Assembly: GCA_051294375.1 (NCBI GenBank)
Contig: CM119265.1
Location: 24,276,247 to 24,340,246, forward strand
Length of the DNA: 64,000 nucleotides
Direction of reading: 5' to 3'
Source of the DNA: Paraspadella gotoi
Taxonomy: Eukaryota; Chaetognatha
Position numbers and translations under genes: made by a program. Position 1 is the first letter of the stretch. Each line of letters starts with the position of its first letter. Below the pieces are notes generated by a model. It was not told the origin of the DNA. It made no database searches and was given only the letters and a program-made list of their open reading frames with translations. Of this stretch, positions 9,432 through 22,705 are shown piece after piece.

Positions 9432-10251
9432 AGGACTAAAGCATCTGACGAAAAAAGTCAGAGGTTTTTTTTAATATATTCTTTGACCGGCCAATGTAGA
9501 ATGATGGCAATACTTGCTATTTTTTAAGTTTCAAAAAAATCCGAACCATAATATTAGAAAATATTAACCAAAATCTTCGGAAAATTCCACCCCTTCTTTG
9601 CGAAAAGATTTTTCGCCATATAGGATTTTTTTCCGAATCTGGCACTCCCTGTTGAAAACTTTCTTTTAGAATGTCCGATTCGTTAGCTTCCTCTTTTTTA
9701 CTTTTACTATTAAATTAAAAATTCACCAAAATGGACTTAATTCACTTAACATTGATCGTTATCATATAAAATTAACACAAATGAAATGTAAAGAAAAATT
9801 TTTGAGAGCCCTTCAGGACATATTATGCTATCTGGATTCCTGAATTGCGAAGATTATACTTGTCAAAAATCGCACAACATATCTTAAATGCGTTGACACC
9901 ATGTATTGAAGTAGTGAGAAAATCCCTCTTATAAGTTTATTATGACTCTATATATAAAAAAATTGCGTCAAAAAAAAAATAATTTTTCCCGAGCGGACCA
10001 GTCCATTTAAATTGAATGGTTCGATGTCAAAGAATGATTGTTATTTGTCAAGAGAAAAAAAAAATGAGAAGCCCTTCAGTATAGCCCAGAGATTAGAGAA
10101 TCGAAGTGTTCTTACATCTGATTTTTTACCTGAATTTTTCCCAGGGGCGTTTGACATTATTTGGTAGTCAGATTTTAACCAAAAAAATCTTCCAATTGAA
10201 AAAAAAGTTCTTCCTCGATTTCTAAGAACGACGTAGACTCCTAACTTAATT
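9432..10251. mobile_element. ~820-bp insertion in the left arm, TTAATT target duplication
   Basis: The right arm of palindrome I has one uninterrupted site (GAATTAAAGTGA at 24631-24642). Here the same site is split, with TTAATT at 9426-9431 and again at 10246-10251. The inserted DNA is AT-rich without a usable coding frame. It begins TAGGACT and ends with the reverse-complementary-looking AGACTCCTA, a hint of very short imperfect inverted ends. A MITE-like element fits; deletion in the partner is the alternative. Confidence 0.5.
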
Positions 10252-11555
10252 CATTATTATATTGTTACTGACTAGGTAAACGATGGTTTTAAAGGATTCA
10301 GGTTTAAGACGATTGTTTTCATTTTAAACAAGTTTTCTTTTCCTGCCAAAACTCTGAAAGTATCTCTTTTCAAATTGTAGTAAACTAGAAAAATCAATCT
10401 ACAAATTGAATTAAATTTTTAGTTTCGCGTACCCAATGCGGAAGGATAGAAAATATAGAGAAAACAAATTATAATTGAAGAGAGATTTATTAATAACATC
10501 GCAGGGAGTATCAAGCTACCAAAACAAATCGGATCGCCGAATCTGATTTGGTCAAGCATGGAACCCGGAATCGGATCTCCTATCAGCTGCTGTTCAAGCT
10601 AATCTTATTGGATACACTTCTTAAAATTTTTTACCCGACGTTCGCTGCGACGATTCCCTCTCCTGGTAGTTATACAAAGAAGTTGTATGAAAACGACTCG
10701 CAGTTAATGGCATAGAAATGGAACGAATTCCAATGTTAAAGATATCGAAGATCGCCCTCGCTCTCCGGAGCGATTTGAAAGCATTAAAGCGGCTCAGATT
10801 TTTTTTACCTCTGGGGGACGAAATAAAAACGGTCATAGATGTCATCAGATAATATATGCGCTGCAGTTTTCGTTGCTTTCGTTATTATTGACAAGCGGCT
10901 CTGCCGTCTTCGGGCGGGACTGTTTTCGGGCTTTAAATGGAACATCAACATATCGGAACAAAATACAATTTAGGTCTTCAAAATAAAAATTAATTGAAAA
11001 TTCAAACTTCTCCAATTTCGCGGCCGACCTACGTGCCCCGCTTCCAAATTGTTCAAGTTTCTGGAAGGTTCGGGCCGCTCCTTGGCGTCGGCCCGGTCAA
11101 TGATCAACCAATCTTCAGAAGTATTTTTACGATTTGCTGAAATTTGTCGTGCAGTTTTAATAAAGAATAAAGGACGGGCGATCTATACATAATAAATTAA
11201 TGTTACTGATGGGTACGTTTTCATATTGGACTAAATTAATTTTTTTTACTTACGCTCTACCGCCCACCAATGGTTAAAAATCAGTTCTATTTTTAGGACC
11301 AGAAAAACGGGAACGCCACGGACTATACCCCTAAACGCCCAGTTAAGACGCCATTTCGAACCGAGGCTAAGGACGAAACTGTTTTAAATTTTAACGCCAC
11401 AATACTATAATTCTTAAACAACTTCGTGTCCTAAGGTTTTCGAAATGGTAATTTTGACATTTCGGTTCGGCGTGGTCCATTCCCATCCCATTCAATCCTA
11501 CTTCGACTGCCGTCCCATGTCCGTTCGTCAACCTGGTTCTGTCTGTCAACGTCCT

Positions 11556-11672
11556 CGTCAAATCGTCGTCGTCCGGTCAGCGTCGTCGCGTCTCGTCGTC
11601 AACGTACGTCTGGTCAACGTCGTCGTCAGCGTCGTCGTCAGCGTCGTCGTCGTCGTTTCGTCGTCTTCAATT
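11556..11672. repeat. (GTC)n-type trinucleotide tract, left arm
   Basis: Interrupted GTC/GTCAAC repeats. The paired tract in the other arm is (GAC)n at 23414-23545. Frames across it read poly-Ser, poly-Val/Arg or poly-Asp/Thr depending on phase. Confidence 0.9.
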
Positions 11673-12471
11673 TCCCTCATGGTGGCAGTCGAGTTTATAG
11701 TCGAACGAATAAAAAAACAAAACGAATGTTTTGGTTGGAAAAAAAGCAAAGGATGTTTGCGGAGAAAGAAGAGGATGCGAAGAAGAGGAAGCGGAATTTG
11801 AAGTTAGACAAAGTTTTCTATGATGGGAAATCATGAATCGATTTATTTCTCTTTCTCTCTTCTTTATTTTTATTTTTTCTTTCTCTTTTGTTTTTCTCGT
11901 TCACTCTCTGCCCTTTCTCTCTATTTTTTCCTTCGTTTATAGCTCTCTTTTAACTTCACATTTTCTTAAACCAACAATCCATTCTCTCCACATTTCTTCC
12001 ACCTTTCTCATGTTCCTCCTCCACCGCAATCACTTCGGCCATTTTTGTCTCTTTGGTTTCCTTGTCCAGAGAGTCCACAATCAGGTCTTTCAATTTTTCT
12101 CTCTCCTTTTCCTCCACCAAATCGACTCTCGCCCATTTTTTTTCTTTCGCTTTCCATCCGAACCATAATCCAACCTCTCCCATTTTTCTCTTTCGTGTTT
12201 CCGTCTACCTATCCCTTCTTTTCATTTTTTTTCTTTCTCCACCAATCCACTATCGCCATCTTTCTCTCTCTTTGTCCTCGTCTATAAGGAATCAAAAAGC
12301 GCCGTTCCTCTAAGAAAAATACAAAACTTTGGATTTTTCTATTAATCTTCTGAAAAGAAAAGAAGCAACGCATTGGCGCGATACGGCCGTGGAAAAATAT
12401 ATACCTCGTTTTTTTCCCATTTTTTTTTTTCTCGATTCAATTTTTCATTCTTCTGGTGCTCTCTGCCCTCT

Positions 12472-12529
<58 letters not shown>

Positions 12530-13151
12530 TCTCTCTCTCTTCTCTCTCCCTCTCTCTCTTCCCCTTTCCTCCCTCCTATCTTGCCGCTTCAAGTAGGGCA
12601 TTCAGTTTTTGAAAATATTTTTTTTTAAATTTTTCAAACTTTTTTAATCTTCGTTTATTTCGCTGAAGCGATAGTTCTTTAAATTCAGTTCTTGGTGATT
12701 AGTTTTCATCGGCTGTCCAGTCTGTTCATTTTTAAAGTCGTTTATTTATGTCATATTTAAGAGGTCTTCAAATGGGAATTTATGACACGTCTGTTCTTAG
12801 GACGTTTTCTAATATGTATTAATCATTGGTTTATTGACATATTTTTAAACCTTTTTAATTTCATTTTAGACCGTTCTTTCCATTCGCCCTCGTTTCTTGA
12901 TATTATTTGAGACATCGTTATTGTATGTCATTTAGTCGTTTATTCATGTCTTCAAATTCAACGTTTATTTATGTATCTTTGACTCGCATATAAATTAGGC
13001 CACAAGAATAAGGTATACCGGTTAGGTTTATTCTTTGGTCGGGTCCTTATTGGGATAATAAAATCAATAAATTATCTTCCGTCACATTTCTCTCTGCTCT
13101 CCTCTCTCTCTTCTTCTCTCTCTCTCCGATCTCTCTTCTCTCTTCCTCTCT

Positions 13152-13187
<36 letters not shown>

Positions 13188-13384
13188 CCTCATCTCTCAC
13201 TCTCTTCTCTCTCTTTTCTTTCTTTCTCTCTCAACCGCAATCGGGAAAAAATATAAGTTACTATAAATCTGCTGGAATAATTATAATTTTTTCTTTGCGT
13301 AATTTAATATTAAAAACTCGTAGGAAGTTGGGTTTGTGGTTGTCGGTAATTTGTTGTCTTTCTTGTTTGTTGTCTACCGATATT

Positions 13385-13442
13385 CTATCTAATCTATCTA
13401 TCTTATCTATCATCTATCTATCTATCTTATCTATCTATTCTG
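13385..13442. repeat. (CTAT)n microsatellite, left arm
   Basis: Interrupted CTAT/CTATT repeats. The cognate tracts in the right arm are (GATA)n at 20344-20403 and 21797-21882. Confidence 0.9.
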
Positions 13443-13589
13443 CATTCATTTGTCTCCATTTTTCTTAAATTGTTGTTTCTTTCATCTGGAACTCCTTACC
13501 ATCCATTGCCGTCTTCCTGCCTCCTTAGGTTTTAATCGTCCTCTTCAAAATATTTATTTTTCAAAAATTACGTGAATAAAGAAACAAGA

Positions 13590-13920
13590 AACAAAGAAAC
13601 ACATGACGCCGCCGCGAAACTAGATATCTATTCCGCCTCCGGCGCCAAAGACCAGGCGACTTTGCAACCGCCCTCTTTGCAACGCCGTCGCCCGCCCCGC
13701 CCGCCGCCGCCACCGCCTCACCACCGATATCGCCGCTTGCCAAACGACTCCCAAACGTCAATTACGGACATTTAATCGCGGCGCCGTGGCGAACGCCTTC
13801 TCGTCGAACTGGGCGTCAGTTCCTCATACCCCTCATTCTGGGCGTCGCCGGCGTCTGGACTGTACATAAAAAGCGGCGCTATGTCGGCATTTATATGACT
13901 GGACCTCCCGACCGCACAAA
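13590..13920. repeat. GC-rich island, three copies
   Basis: An island rich in GCC/GCG triplets, present here and inverted at 19900-20190 and 21340-21625. Shared landmarks are ATATCGCCG(C), GGCGCCGGCGG-type runs and AAAGCGGCGCTATGTCGGC. Read in the right-arm plus direction, two of the copies share peptides such as Asn-Lys-Ala-Asp-Ile-Ala-Pro, but frames break at different places in each copy. It could be a decayed coding or CpG-rich segment; I recognise no domain. Confidence 0.55.
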
Positions 13921-15020
13921 CAACAACAACAACATACAACAAACAACGCGTTCGTATTTCTTGTTTTCCTACACAAATGCAATTCTTCGTTTTCTTGTTC
14001 CCCTTCCTCATTCCTCACTTACTGTCTCTCCTCCCTCCTGCCCTTCGGTTCCCCTCCTTTGAGTATGAGTCGGAAGAAGAAATTGGGAGTCTGGAACATT
14101 TGTCCAAAAATATTTAATTAAATTTAATTATTTTTTATTACTAACTTAACTTAAAAATTCTTAGTTTTGAATAGCGGTTTAGAAAAACAAAAATTTCTCG
14201 GATGATTTATAGTATTCTAAGCATCGAAGGAATATCAAATCCACCAAAAAGCAATATGTAAATCTTATGGAAATTCAATCTCGTTTGTAAAAATGATTAA
14301 AAAGATTTTCGAGCCCGTTATTTGTCTTATGTACAACCAGGTTATCGGTCTAGCGTCGGACCAATTGGACACTGGACATTTTCCCTTTTTTTGCGTTAAT
14401 GCTGACGTTGTTTTCGTCCTTTTCGCCTGCGAGCGATTGCCCTCTCCACTCATTAGGCGCGTAGGTCCGACCTGTGCGCGCTGTCCAGTACATGGAACAC
14501 CGAAATAATTGTCACGATCACTGAAGCTACCGGGTTGGGCAGTGACTAGCGAGCCGCGGCTTCGTGGACTCAGAATCGAACACCTAGATTTCATGTTCAA
14601 GAACCCCGCGACAGACCGATCTGTTGTACAACTAGTAAACGCGAAACACCTTTCTGGCCCGCCATCAGCCGCACCTCTAAAACTGCATACCACACAAAAT
14701 CAGGCGAGGGCTACAGAGAGTGGAAAAGAATATATAATATAATCCAACAATGCAGTACAGATATGAACAGCGATACCTACAGCTCTATCGACAGGCCACA
14801 AGATCAGACGACTCCAGTCCGATAGTACGGAGCAACTGTAAATAGCTTTTCTTCACTGATCTCTCCTTTCTCTATTTTTTCCTCTTCGGAATTCCCAGAA
14901 CGTAGATAGAGAAACTGGTTGAATATTTTTCAGAATTGCAGAACGCATGGAATCATTTCTCTCTCTCTTTTCCATGGCTTTGCCACACCCTCTGACGACA
15001 TATGTCGCGTGCACAGTCCG

Positions 15021-18000
15021 TTGGGAAAATTTTATCACGCTATTCTCATTGCAAAATTCTTACCTTTGACCCAAAATTTTGTGTTCTGGGTCTGTTACAT
15101 AACATAATGCCTTATATTTCGAACGAACATAGGGCTCTCTTTACCATGGACTGTTTCACTTTCAGTATAGGATCGCAAAGATAACGAGAACATAGAGTAA
15201 AGAAAGTCAGTGTCTAGAATAAGTAGCTTAAAACGGTGGACAAAATCTATAGTCTTACCATTGTCTATTGTAATTATCTGAGGTTAAACTTTGTTTTCAT
15301 AATAAAAAAAGCTCTATATGTCCAAATTCATTTATTACTGAGAGGATCAAGAGCTTATCTTTTAAAATCCTATCATTTTTTCATTTAAAGGAAATGTTAA
15401 GGCATAACAGATCAACACAAATATCTCTAATCAGAATTGACAAAACAATAATTGCTGTTTTGTTTTTTTGTATTCATTTTGTGGCTGGTGGATTGTTTGG
15501 CGTCTTTAAGAAAGATCTAAGAGACATTTTTGCGGAAAAAGCATGCTCTTAGGAACTTTAGGTATAGAATTTTTATAAAAAATATTTTTAAAGTTTAGTA
15601 TACTAAATGATTTTTAATTAATTAAAAAGTTGAATATTTAAATTTTTAGAAAAAACATTGTCTCAATGGAAGAATTACTAATATAAGGAACTTTGAGAAA
15701 TAATTTTTGCATTTTGAAAAAAAATCAGATTTTTTTCCCAATCGATTTTGTCACAATCTGAGTTGTTTTTATTTTTTGATTTATTTATTTTTATGGCAAA
15801 ATTATAATTCTTCGTGAGCATCGGGTCTGAAAAAAAGTTTTTTTCTTTTTAAATTTTTCGTTTTTTTTTTTTCTATTTATGTTTTCCATAAGTATTCAAG
15901 GGGATATGGAGGGACAGTTTTTCATTATCTTATTTATTGTGATCATTTGCTATTTAAGTTTTATATAATCATTACTTTTATAATAATACCTGTTAATGTT
16001 TTTTATATTAAAAAAAATTAATAAGTGTTTTATCCTCCTTATAGACATTGAAAAGAATTATTTTTTTTAATGTCTATCAAAGGACTATAATCTATAGAAA
16101 TGGTAATATCTGTCATATTAACAAAAGAGAAATGGAAAAGTGAATATTGGACATGTTTATGACCAAACAAGGCTGAGTAAGTGAGCAAAAGTTCTGGAAA
16201 TTGATGCAGAAACAAAGAAGACAGGCAACGAGAGAAAGGCAGAACAGAGCAACAGAGGTGAGATAAAGAGTGAAGAGCAAACAAGAGCCAAAGGCAAAGA
16301 GTAAGAGAGAGAATTCTGATTGTTTGTTTAAGGATGCGGAAGGTTTGCACGTTCGAGGCTAGTCACAAATATTTTTTTTTCGTAACCCAGGGGAGCATCT
16401 GATAATGAAAGATATTGAATGTGTACTTGCATGATTGATTTAATATAATTAATTAATAGAATAAATAACTGATTTGATTTACTTGAAGCAATAAATTGAT
16501 TATATTGGACTGATTAATTAATTTGATTGATTAATTGATGTAATTAACTGATTAATTATTTGATTAATTAATTACATCTGTGTATTTTCCAAGTCGGATT
16601 GACCACATAGGTATTATAATTGAAGTAATTAGATAATTGAAAGTTAAATAATTATATCAGTCAAATTAATTAATTAAATATGTTAATGTCGTCATTATGT
16701 CAATGGTAAATTATTTATGAATTATTATAATATTAATGTTATTTAATTTAATATTAATCATGGTAATTGGAGCAATTAATTAATTAATTTGATATTTGGG
16801 AATGGTTTGTTTGGGTTGATTTCATTAAATAGACTTATTAATTAATTATTGATAAGGCATCTTGAGATTGGTTAGACTAATTGATTAATTATACTGGATT
16901 ATATATTGTGATTAATTAATAACTTTGTTATTTCAACTCGGGGGATTTGCCCATGGTCTAATTATCGTAATATTTGTGAATTAATTAATTAAACTGATAA
17001 GTTATTAATAATGATAATTCAAGTACGTTTACATTAATTATTTAATTATTAATATATTTCTTAATTCCGATTCGAGATATATTTATTTTAATTAATTACG
17101 GCACATATAATTAATTCTGGATCCAAAATGTTTGTTTTGCACATTCGATTGTATCTGATTAATTCCATATTAACTTTGATAAATTAACTCTGACGTAATT
17201 TGATTAATTTAACTTGATTAATAATTTATTAAATAATTCACTTGATATTTTACGATTTAAAAATAAAAGAAAAAGAAGCATAATCAATTAGTAAAACAGG
17301 TTCTTTGTTTTTTTTCATTTAAACTCATTTTACTCAAACTTTCCATCGAAACTGATTCCAGTTTAATCACAACACTTTTCCTTACCCACATTACAAAATC
17401 AGGTCAAGCTCCCCAATCCAACTTCATGAGAATTGGTCTCAATAGTGAAATATATTTTTTGTTTTTCCATTAAAACTCATTTCCACTCGGACGATTCCAT
17501 CAAAACTTCATAGTCCAGCTCAAGCACACACTTCCCTACCCACACACAAAAATATCATTCTAATCATCCATTCCAATCACGAGTAATTTGTATTTTGTTA
17601 AGTTGGGACGGACGGACGGTCATCGGTTTTTTTTTGATAATTTATTCATAATTTGATGTTCTGGACATGATATAAGTGAATCCCGTTCAAGATTGAGTGG
17701 GCGGACCGACGGACCGACAAAGTAAATTAAAGTCGGGATCTGCTTGAAATCTGACGGAATCATCAGTAGCAGCAGGAGAAAACTTTTCATTGACAAATAA
17801 ACTGTATCAGCAGATGAGAGAGAGGATAGCTATATTGGTTTTTAAAAAATTAAATAGAGAATTAGAGATGAGAGATATAAATAAAATGAGAAAATTTGTT
17901 TAATTTGATAAAACGTAAACAAAAACATATTTAATAACTGTTCTTCACCCAAATTTCAAGGACCTCGACACACAAACGACTTGATGACGACGATGACGAC

Positions 18001-18480
18001 GCATTTATGTGCGACGATAAAAATACAAATTAAATTAATAAAACTAAAATTGATCTTTACTTTTTTCTAATTAAAAATATACTTCCACTAGCTGATTTCC
18101 GTGAAATTGGAATTCCAGCTCCATATGACCAGTTTTTTAATCACGGACAAAATTTCAACTCAATGATTTTATCCAACATAAGTAAATAAGACTTTAAATG
18201 TATGGGAGAAAAGAGGACAAGACAGACAGATGGACAGGACAAATGTTTAAGTTTTTGATATCAAACGACAGCTTAAACATAAGGGAGATTCTGACTGCAT
18301 TGTTTTTAGAGCTATGTTTTTCCCACATATAGAATAAACCAATCTTCTTTAGTTTTTGAATTCTGACGGCATATGTATTTAACTGATATCTTTGAAGCAT
18401 TTAAAAAGGATTTGCATTAATTTTTATACATAACATTTCACGGAGTAGTAATTGACCTAGATGAGAAACAATAAAAAATG
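15021..18480. other. Unpaired spacer of palindrome I; TTAATTAA-rich core
   Basis: This stretch has no partner in the window. Bases 16430-17250 are dominated by TTAATT and ATTAATTAA words spaced irregularly, like an AT-rich core or matrix-type DNA. Short (GGAC)n-like patches occur at 17606 and 17702. A long minus-strand frame at 16039-16350 reads only Leu/Ser-rich residues on a purine-rich strand and lacks an ATG. I see no gene. Confidence 0.6.
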
Positions 18481-18589
18481 AAAAATTCAATAATGAAATT
18501 TTTTTTTAACTGCATATTTTATCTACGAGACTGTACATCGCGTCCATATCGGCGCTCGCTCTCTCGCTGCTCTCGCTCTCTTCTTTTCC

Positions 18590-18596
18590 TCTCTCT

Positions 18597-18683
<87 letters not shown>

Positions 18684-18809
18684 GGCTCTGGTTTCCGCAC
18701 CATATACATATATCGTTTACGTGTTGCTTGTTTATCGCGCACTCGTGACACATCTCTCGGGTATCAGCGAATCGGAACCTAAAATGTCTCTCTCTTTCTC
18801 TCTTCTCTC

Positions 18810-18845
<36 letters not shown>

Positions 18846-18866
18846 CTCTCTCTCTCTCTGCTCTTC
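18590..18866. repeat. (CT)n microsatellite cluster
   Basis: Three long CT runs interrupted by unique sequence at 18685-18785. Frames on both strands here encode only Leu-Ser or Arg-Glu repeats. A 25-base gap follows at 18922. Confidence 0.95.
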
Positions 18867-19129
18867 TCAAATTCTTAAAAATTTTTCAGTTCAGAAGCCT
18901 CCCCAGAACCAGATCTTGTACNNNNNNNNNNNNNNNNNNNNNNNNNAGAGAGCGAGAGAGCGAGAGAGCGAGCGCGATATGTCGTCAGAGGGTGTGGCAA
19001 AGCCATGGAAAGAGAGAGAGAAATGATTCATGCGTTCTGCAATTCTGAAATATTCATCTCTCTCTGAATTCCGAAGAGAGAAAAAAGAGAGAAAAGCTAT
19101 TTACAGTTGCTCGTCTATCGGATGAGTCG

Positions 19130-19178
19130 TCAGACTTGTGGCCTTTCGTGCGTAAGGTCGTTGTTTCGACTCCCCTCT
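19130..19178 (+). other. Weak tRNA-like (SINE-like) segment
   Basis: The stretch reads CAGACTTGTGGCC ... AAGGTCGTTGTTTCGACTCC, resembling the anticodon-to-T-arm half of a tRNA. The left arm pairs with only its first part (about 14790-14830), and no 5' half with a D-arm is visible. It may be a remnant of a tRNA-derived SINE; low certainty. Confidence 0.15.
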
Positions 19179-19411
19179 TCCCCTTTTTTTTTCATTTAAG
19201 TCTTCCCAAGTTCTTACTTTTGTACAACCGATGGTTCGGTTGACATGAAATCTCGTCGAATCGAGTCCACGAATGACTCGCTACACTCAACGTGACTCAT
19301 ACGTGACAAATTAATTCGGTGTTCGTGACAACGGAAGTCGGAACCACGCCCACTGGTGAAGCAATCGCTCAGGCGAATGACGAAAACGTCGACAGTTACC
19401 AAAAAAGGGAA

Positions 19412-19455
19412 TGTCCAGTTGTCCAGTTGTCCAGTTGTCCAATTGTCCAATTGTC
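19412..19455. repeat. 9-bp minisatellite
   Basis: GTCCAGTT/GTCCAATT repeated about five times with period nine. It is absent from the paired position in the left arm, where one unit is seen near 14365. Confidence 0.85.
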
Positions 19456-20343
19456 GACGCTAGACCGATAACCTGGTTGTACATAAGACGACACGCTCAA
19501 TATTTTTATTTTTTAAAACCCATAAGATTAAAAAGATTACATTTGCTTTTGGTGGATTGATACTCCTGCGATGCTAGAATACAATCATCCGAGAAATTTT
19601 GTTTTCAAAGTATTCAAAGAATTTTAAGTTAAGTTAGAATAAAAATAATTAAATTTAATTAAATATTTTTGACAAATGTTCCAGGGACCCTTTTTTTTCC
19701 CCCAAATTTTTTTTTTTTCCCCTTCTTTTTTTTAATTTTTTTTTCCCGGAATTTTTTTTCAATCAAAGAGGGACGAAGAAGGAGGAGGGGAGGAGAGGGA
19801 GGATGAGGAGTGGAGGAGGAGGAGGAGAAAAAAACTGAGAATCATCGGTGACGGAAAAACAAGAAATACGAACGGCGTTTTGTTGTTTTGTTGTTGTTGT
19901 TGTTGTTGTTTGTGCGGTTCGGGTCGTCAATAAAGCCGACATAGCGCCGCTTTTATGTACGCCGACGCCGGCGACGCCAGAAAGGGATGAGAAACTGACG
20001 CCGCTTCGACGAGAGGCGTTTCCGGCGCCGCGATTATGTCGTATTGACGTCTTGGGAGTCGTTTGGCAGCGGCGATATCGGTGGTGGAAGCGGCGGCGGC
20101 GGCGGCGACGGCGTTGGCAAAGAGGGCGTTGCAGTCGCTGGTCTTTGGCGCCGGCGGCGGAATATTCTGTTTCGGCGGCGTCATGTGTTTCTTTGTTTCT
20201 TTGTTTCTTTATTCCGTAATTTTTGAAAAATAAATATTTTTGAAGAGGACGATTAAACCTAAGGAGGCAGGAGAGACCAATGGGATGGTAAGGAGTTCCA
20301 GATGAAGAAACAACAATTTAAGAAAATGGAGACAAATGATTGC

Positions 20344-20388
<45 letters not shown>

Positions 20389-20403
20389 TATATATAGATA
20401 GTA
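20344..20403. repeat. (GATA)n microsatellite
   Basis: About ten AGAT units followed by a degenerate TATATATAGATAGTAGATAG tail. The duplicate lies at 21797-21882 with different internal errors. Confidence 0.95.
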
Positions 20404-20606
20404 GATAGATCGGTAGACAACAACAAGAAAGACACAACATACCGACAACCACAAACTCAACTTCCTACGTAGTTTTTTATTTAAAATACGCAAAGAAATT
20501 ATAATTTATTCGCAGATTTTATTAGTGACTTATATTTTTCCCATCATTGCGGTTGAGAGAGGGAAAGAAAGAAGAGAGGAGAGATGTGAGTGATTGAGAG
20601 AGAGAG

Positions 20607-20645
<39 letters not shown>

Positions 20646-20759
20646 TGCCGAAGCATAATTTATTGAAAATTTATATCTCAATAGGACCCGACAAGAATAT
20701 CCTAACGGTATACTTATTCTTGTGGCCTAATTATGCATTCAAAGATACATAAAAAGACG

Positions 20760-20965
20760 TCTGAATTGACATGAAAAACGACTAAATGACATAATAAACG
20801 ATGTCTCAAATAATATCAGAAACGACGTCTAAAATGAAATTAAAAAGGTTTAAAAATTATGTTATAAACAATGTCTTAATTGACATTAGAAACGTCTTAA
20901 GAACATCATAAATGTCATTAGAAACGCTTAAAATGACATAAAAACGACTTTTAAAATGACAGAGG
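20760..20965. repeat. Short interspersed AAACGACxT/AAATGACAT motif series
   Basis: Units of roughly 20-30 bp built on 'GACAT-AAAAACGACTAAAATGA' recur about eight times. The paired series is at 12720-12960 (left arm) and 22260-22470. They look like a degenerate minisatellite. Confidence 0.6.
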
Positions 20966-22087
20966 CGCCGATGAAAACCTCACCAAGAACTGATTTAAAG
21001 ACTANNNNNNNNNNNNNNNNNNNNNNNNNCGGTCTCCCTCCCAAAGATTTTGTTATTAGAATAAAAATAATTAAATTTATTAAATATTTTTGACAAATGT
21101 TCCAGGGACCCTTTTTTTTCCCCCAAATTTTTTTTTTTTCCCCTTCTTTTTTTTAATTTTTTTTTCCCGGAATTTTTTTTCAATCAAAGAGGGACGAAGA
21201 AGGAGGAGGGGAGGAGAGGGAGGATGAGGAGTGGAGGAGGAGGAGGAGAAAAAAACTGAGAATCATCGGTGACGGAAAAACAAGAAATACGAACGGCGTT
21301 TTGTTGTTTTGTTGTTTGTTGTTGTTCTTGTGCGGTTTTCGGGTCGTCAATAAAGCCGACATAGCGCCCGCTTTTATGTACGCAAAGGACGCCGGCGACG
21401 CCAAAAGGGATGAGAAACTTGGACGCCGCTTCGACGAAGAGGTTTCCGGCGCCGCGATTATGTCGGTATTGACCGTCCCCTGGGGGAGGGTCGTTTGGCA
21501 GCGGCGATACGGTTGGTGGAAAGCGGCGGCGGCTGGCGGCGACGGCGGTTGGCAAAAGAGGGCGTTGCAGTCGCTGGTCTTTGGCGCCGGCGGCGGAATA
21601 TTCTGTTTCGGGCGGCGTCCATGTGTTTTTCTTTGTTTCTTAGATTATCTTTATTCCTTTAATTTTTGAAAAATAAATATTTTTGAAGAGGACGATTAAA
21701 CCTAAGGAGGCAGGAGAGACCAATGGGATGGTAAGGAGTTCCAGATGAAGAACAACAATTAAAGAAATGGACGACAAATGATTGCAGGATTTAGATAGAT
21801 AGATAGATAGAATAGATAGAATAGATAATAGATAGAAGATAGATAGATAGATAGATAGATAGATATATATATAGATAGTAGATAGATCGGTAGACAACAA
21901 CAAGAAAGACACAACATACCGACAACCACAAACTCAACTTCCTACGTAGTTTTTTATTTAAAATACGCAAAGAAATTATAATTTATTCGCAGATTTTATT
22001 AGTGACTTATATTTTTCCCATCATTGCGGTTGAGAGAGGGAAAGAAAGAAGAGAGGAGAGATGTGAGTGATTGAGAGAGAGAGGAGG

Positions 22088-22125
<38 letters not shown>

Positions 22126-22634
22126 TAGAGAGAGAGAGAGGAGATATGTCCGAAGCATAATTTATTTGAAAATTTATTATCCTCAATAGGACCCGACAAG
22201 AATATCCCTAACGGTATACTTATTCTTTTGTGCCTAATTATGCATCAAAAGTACATAAAAAGACGTCTGAATTGACATGAAAAACGACTAAATGACATAA
22301 TAAATGATGTTCTCAAATATATTCAGAAACGACGTCTAAAATGAAATTAAAAAGGTTTAAAATTATGTTTATAAACAATGTCTTTAATTGACATTAGAAA
22401 CGTCTTAAGAACATCATAAATTGTCATAGAAACGCTTAAAATGACATAAAAACGACTGTTTAAAATGACAGAGCGCGATGAAAACCTCACCCAAGGAACT
22501 GATTTTAAAAGGACTATCGCTTCAGCGAAATAGACGAGATTAAAAAAGTTTTTTGAAAAATTTAAAAAAAATGGTTTTTTTAAAAAACGAATGTGGCGCC
22601 TACTTTTGAACGGCAAGAGAGGAAGGGAGGAAGG

Positions 22635-22705
22635 GGAAGAAGAGAGAGAGAGAGAGAGAGAGAGAAGAGAGAGAGAGAAGAGAGAAAGAGAGAGAGAGAG
22701 GCAAG
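22635..22705. repeat. (GA)n microsatellite
   Basis: GA runs in the right arm paired with the CT runs at 12478-12560. Frames on both strands are low-complexity. Confidence 0.93.

Larger units (their letters stand above)
9340..15020 (+). repeat. Left arm of palindrome I (~5.7 kb)
   Basis: Matches the reverse complement of 18950-24725 in order; paired coordinates sum to about 34,000 throughout. Paired landmarks include the sequence around 9345 with 24720, 10490 with 24400, 11350 with 23690, 12330 with 22810, 13500 with 21720, 14220 with 19560, and 15000 with 18980. Divergence includes substitutions and indels, so the arms are not identical. The block is mostly non-coding and contains CT microsatellites (12478-12518, 13150-13185) and a pyrimidine-rich stretch at 11830-12310. 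The longest non-repetitive stretches, 9432-10251 and 13590-13920, are listed separately. Confidence 0.85.
19632..22510. repeat. Tandem duplication of ~1.4 kb within the right arm
   Basis: Bases 19632-21004 and 21049-22510 run in the same order. Both contain a run of TTCCAGGGACCC then poly-T/poly-C, the GC-rich island, the GATA microsatellite, a GA tract (20590-20640 and 22070-22145) and the series of ACGTCT/AAATGACAT repeats. The junction contains a 25-base gap (21005-21029). The first ~100 bases appear identical, which suggests a very recent duplication or an assembly artefact. Confidence 0.85.

Noticed and set aside
14265-14693. 142-codon minus frame in the left palindrome arm
   Set aside because: The right arm counterpart (19150-19480) does not keep the frame, and no domain is recognisable.
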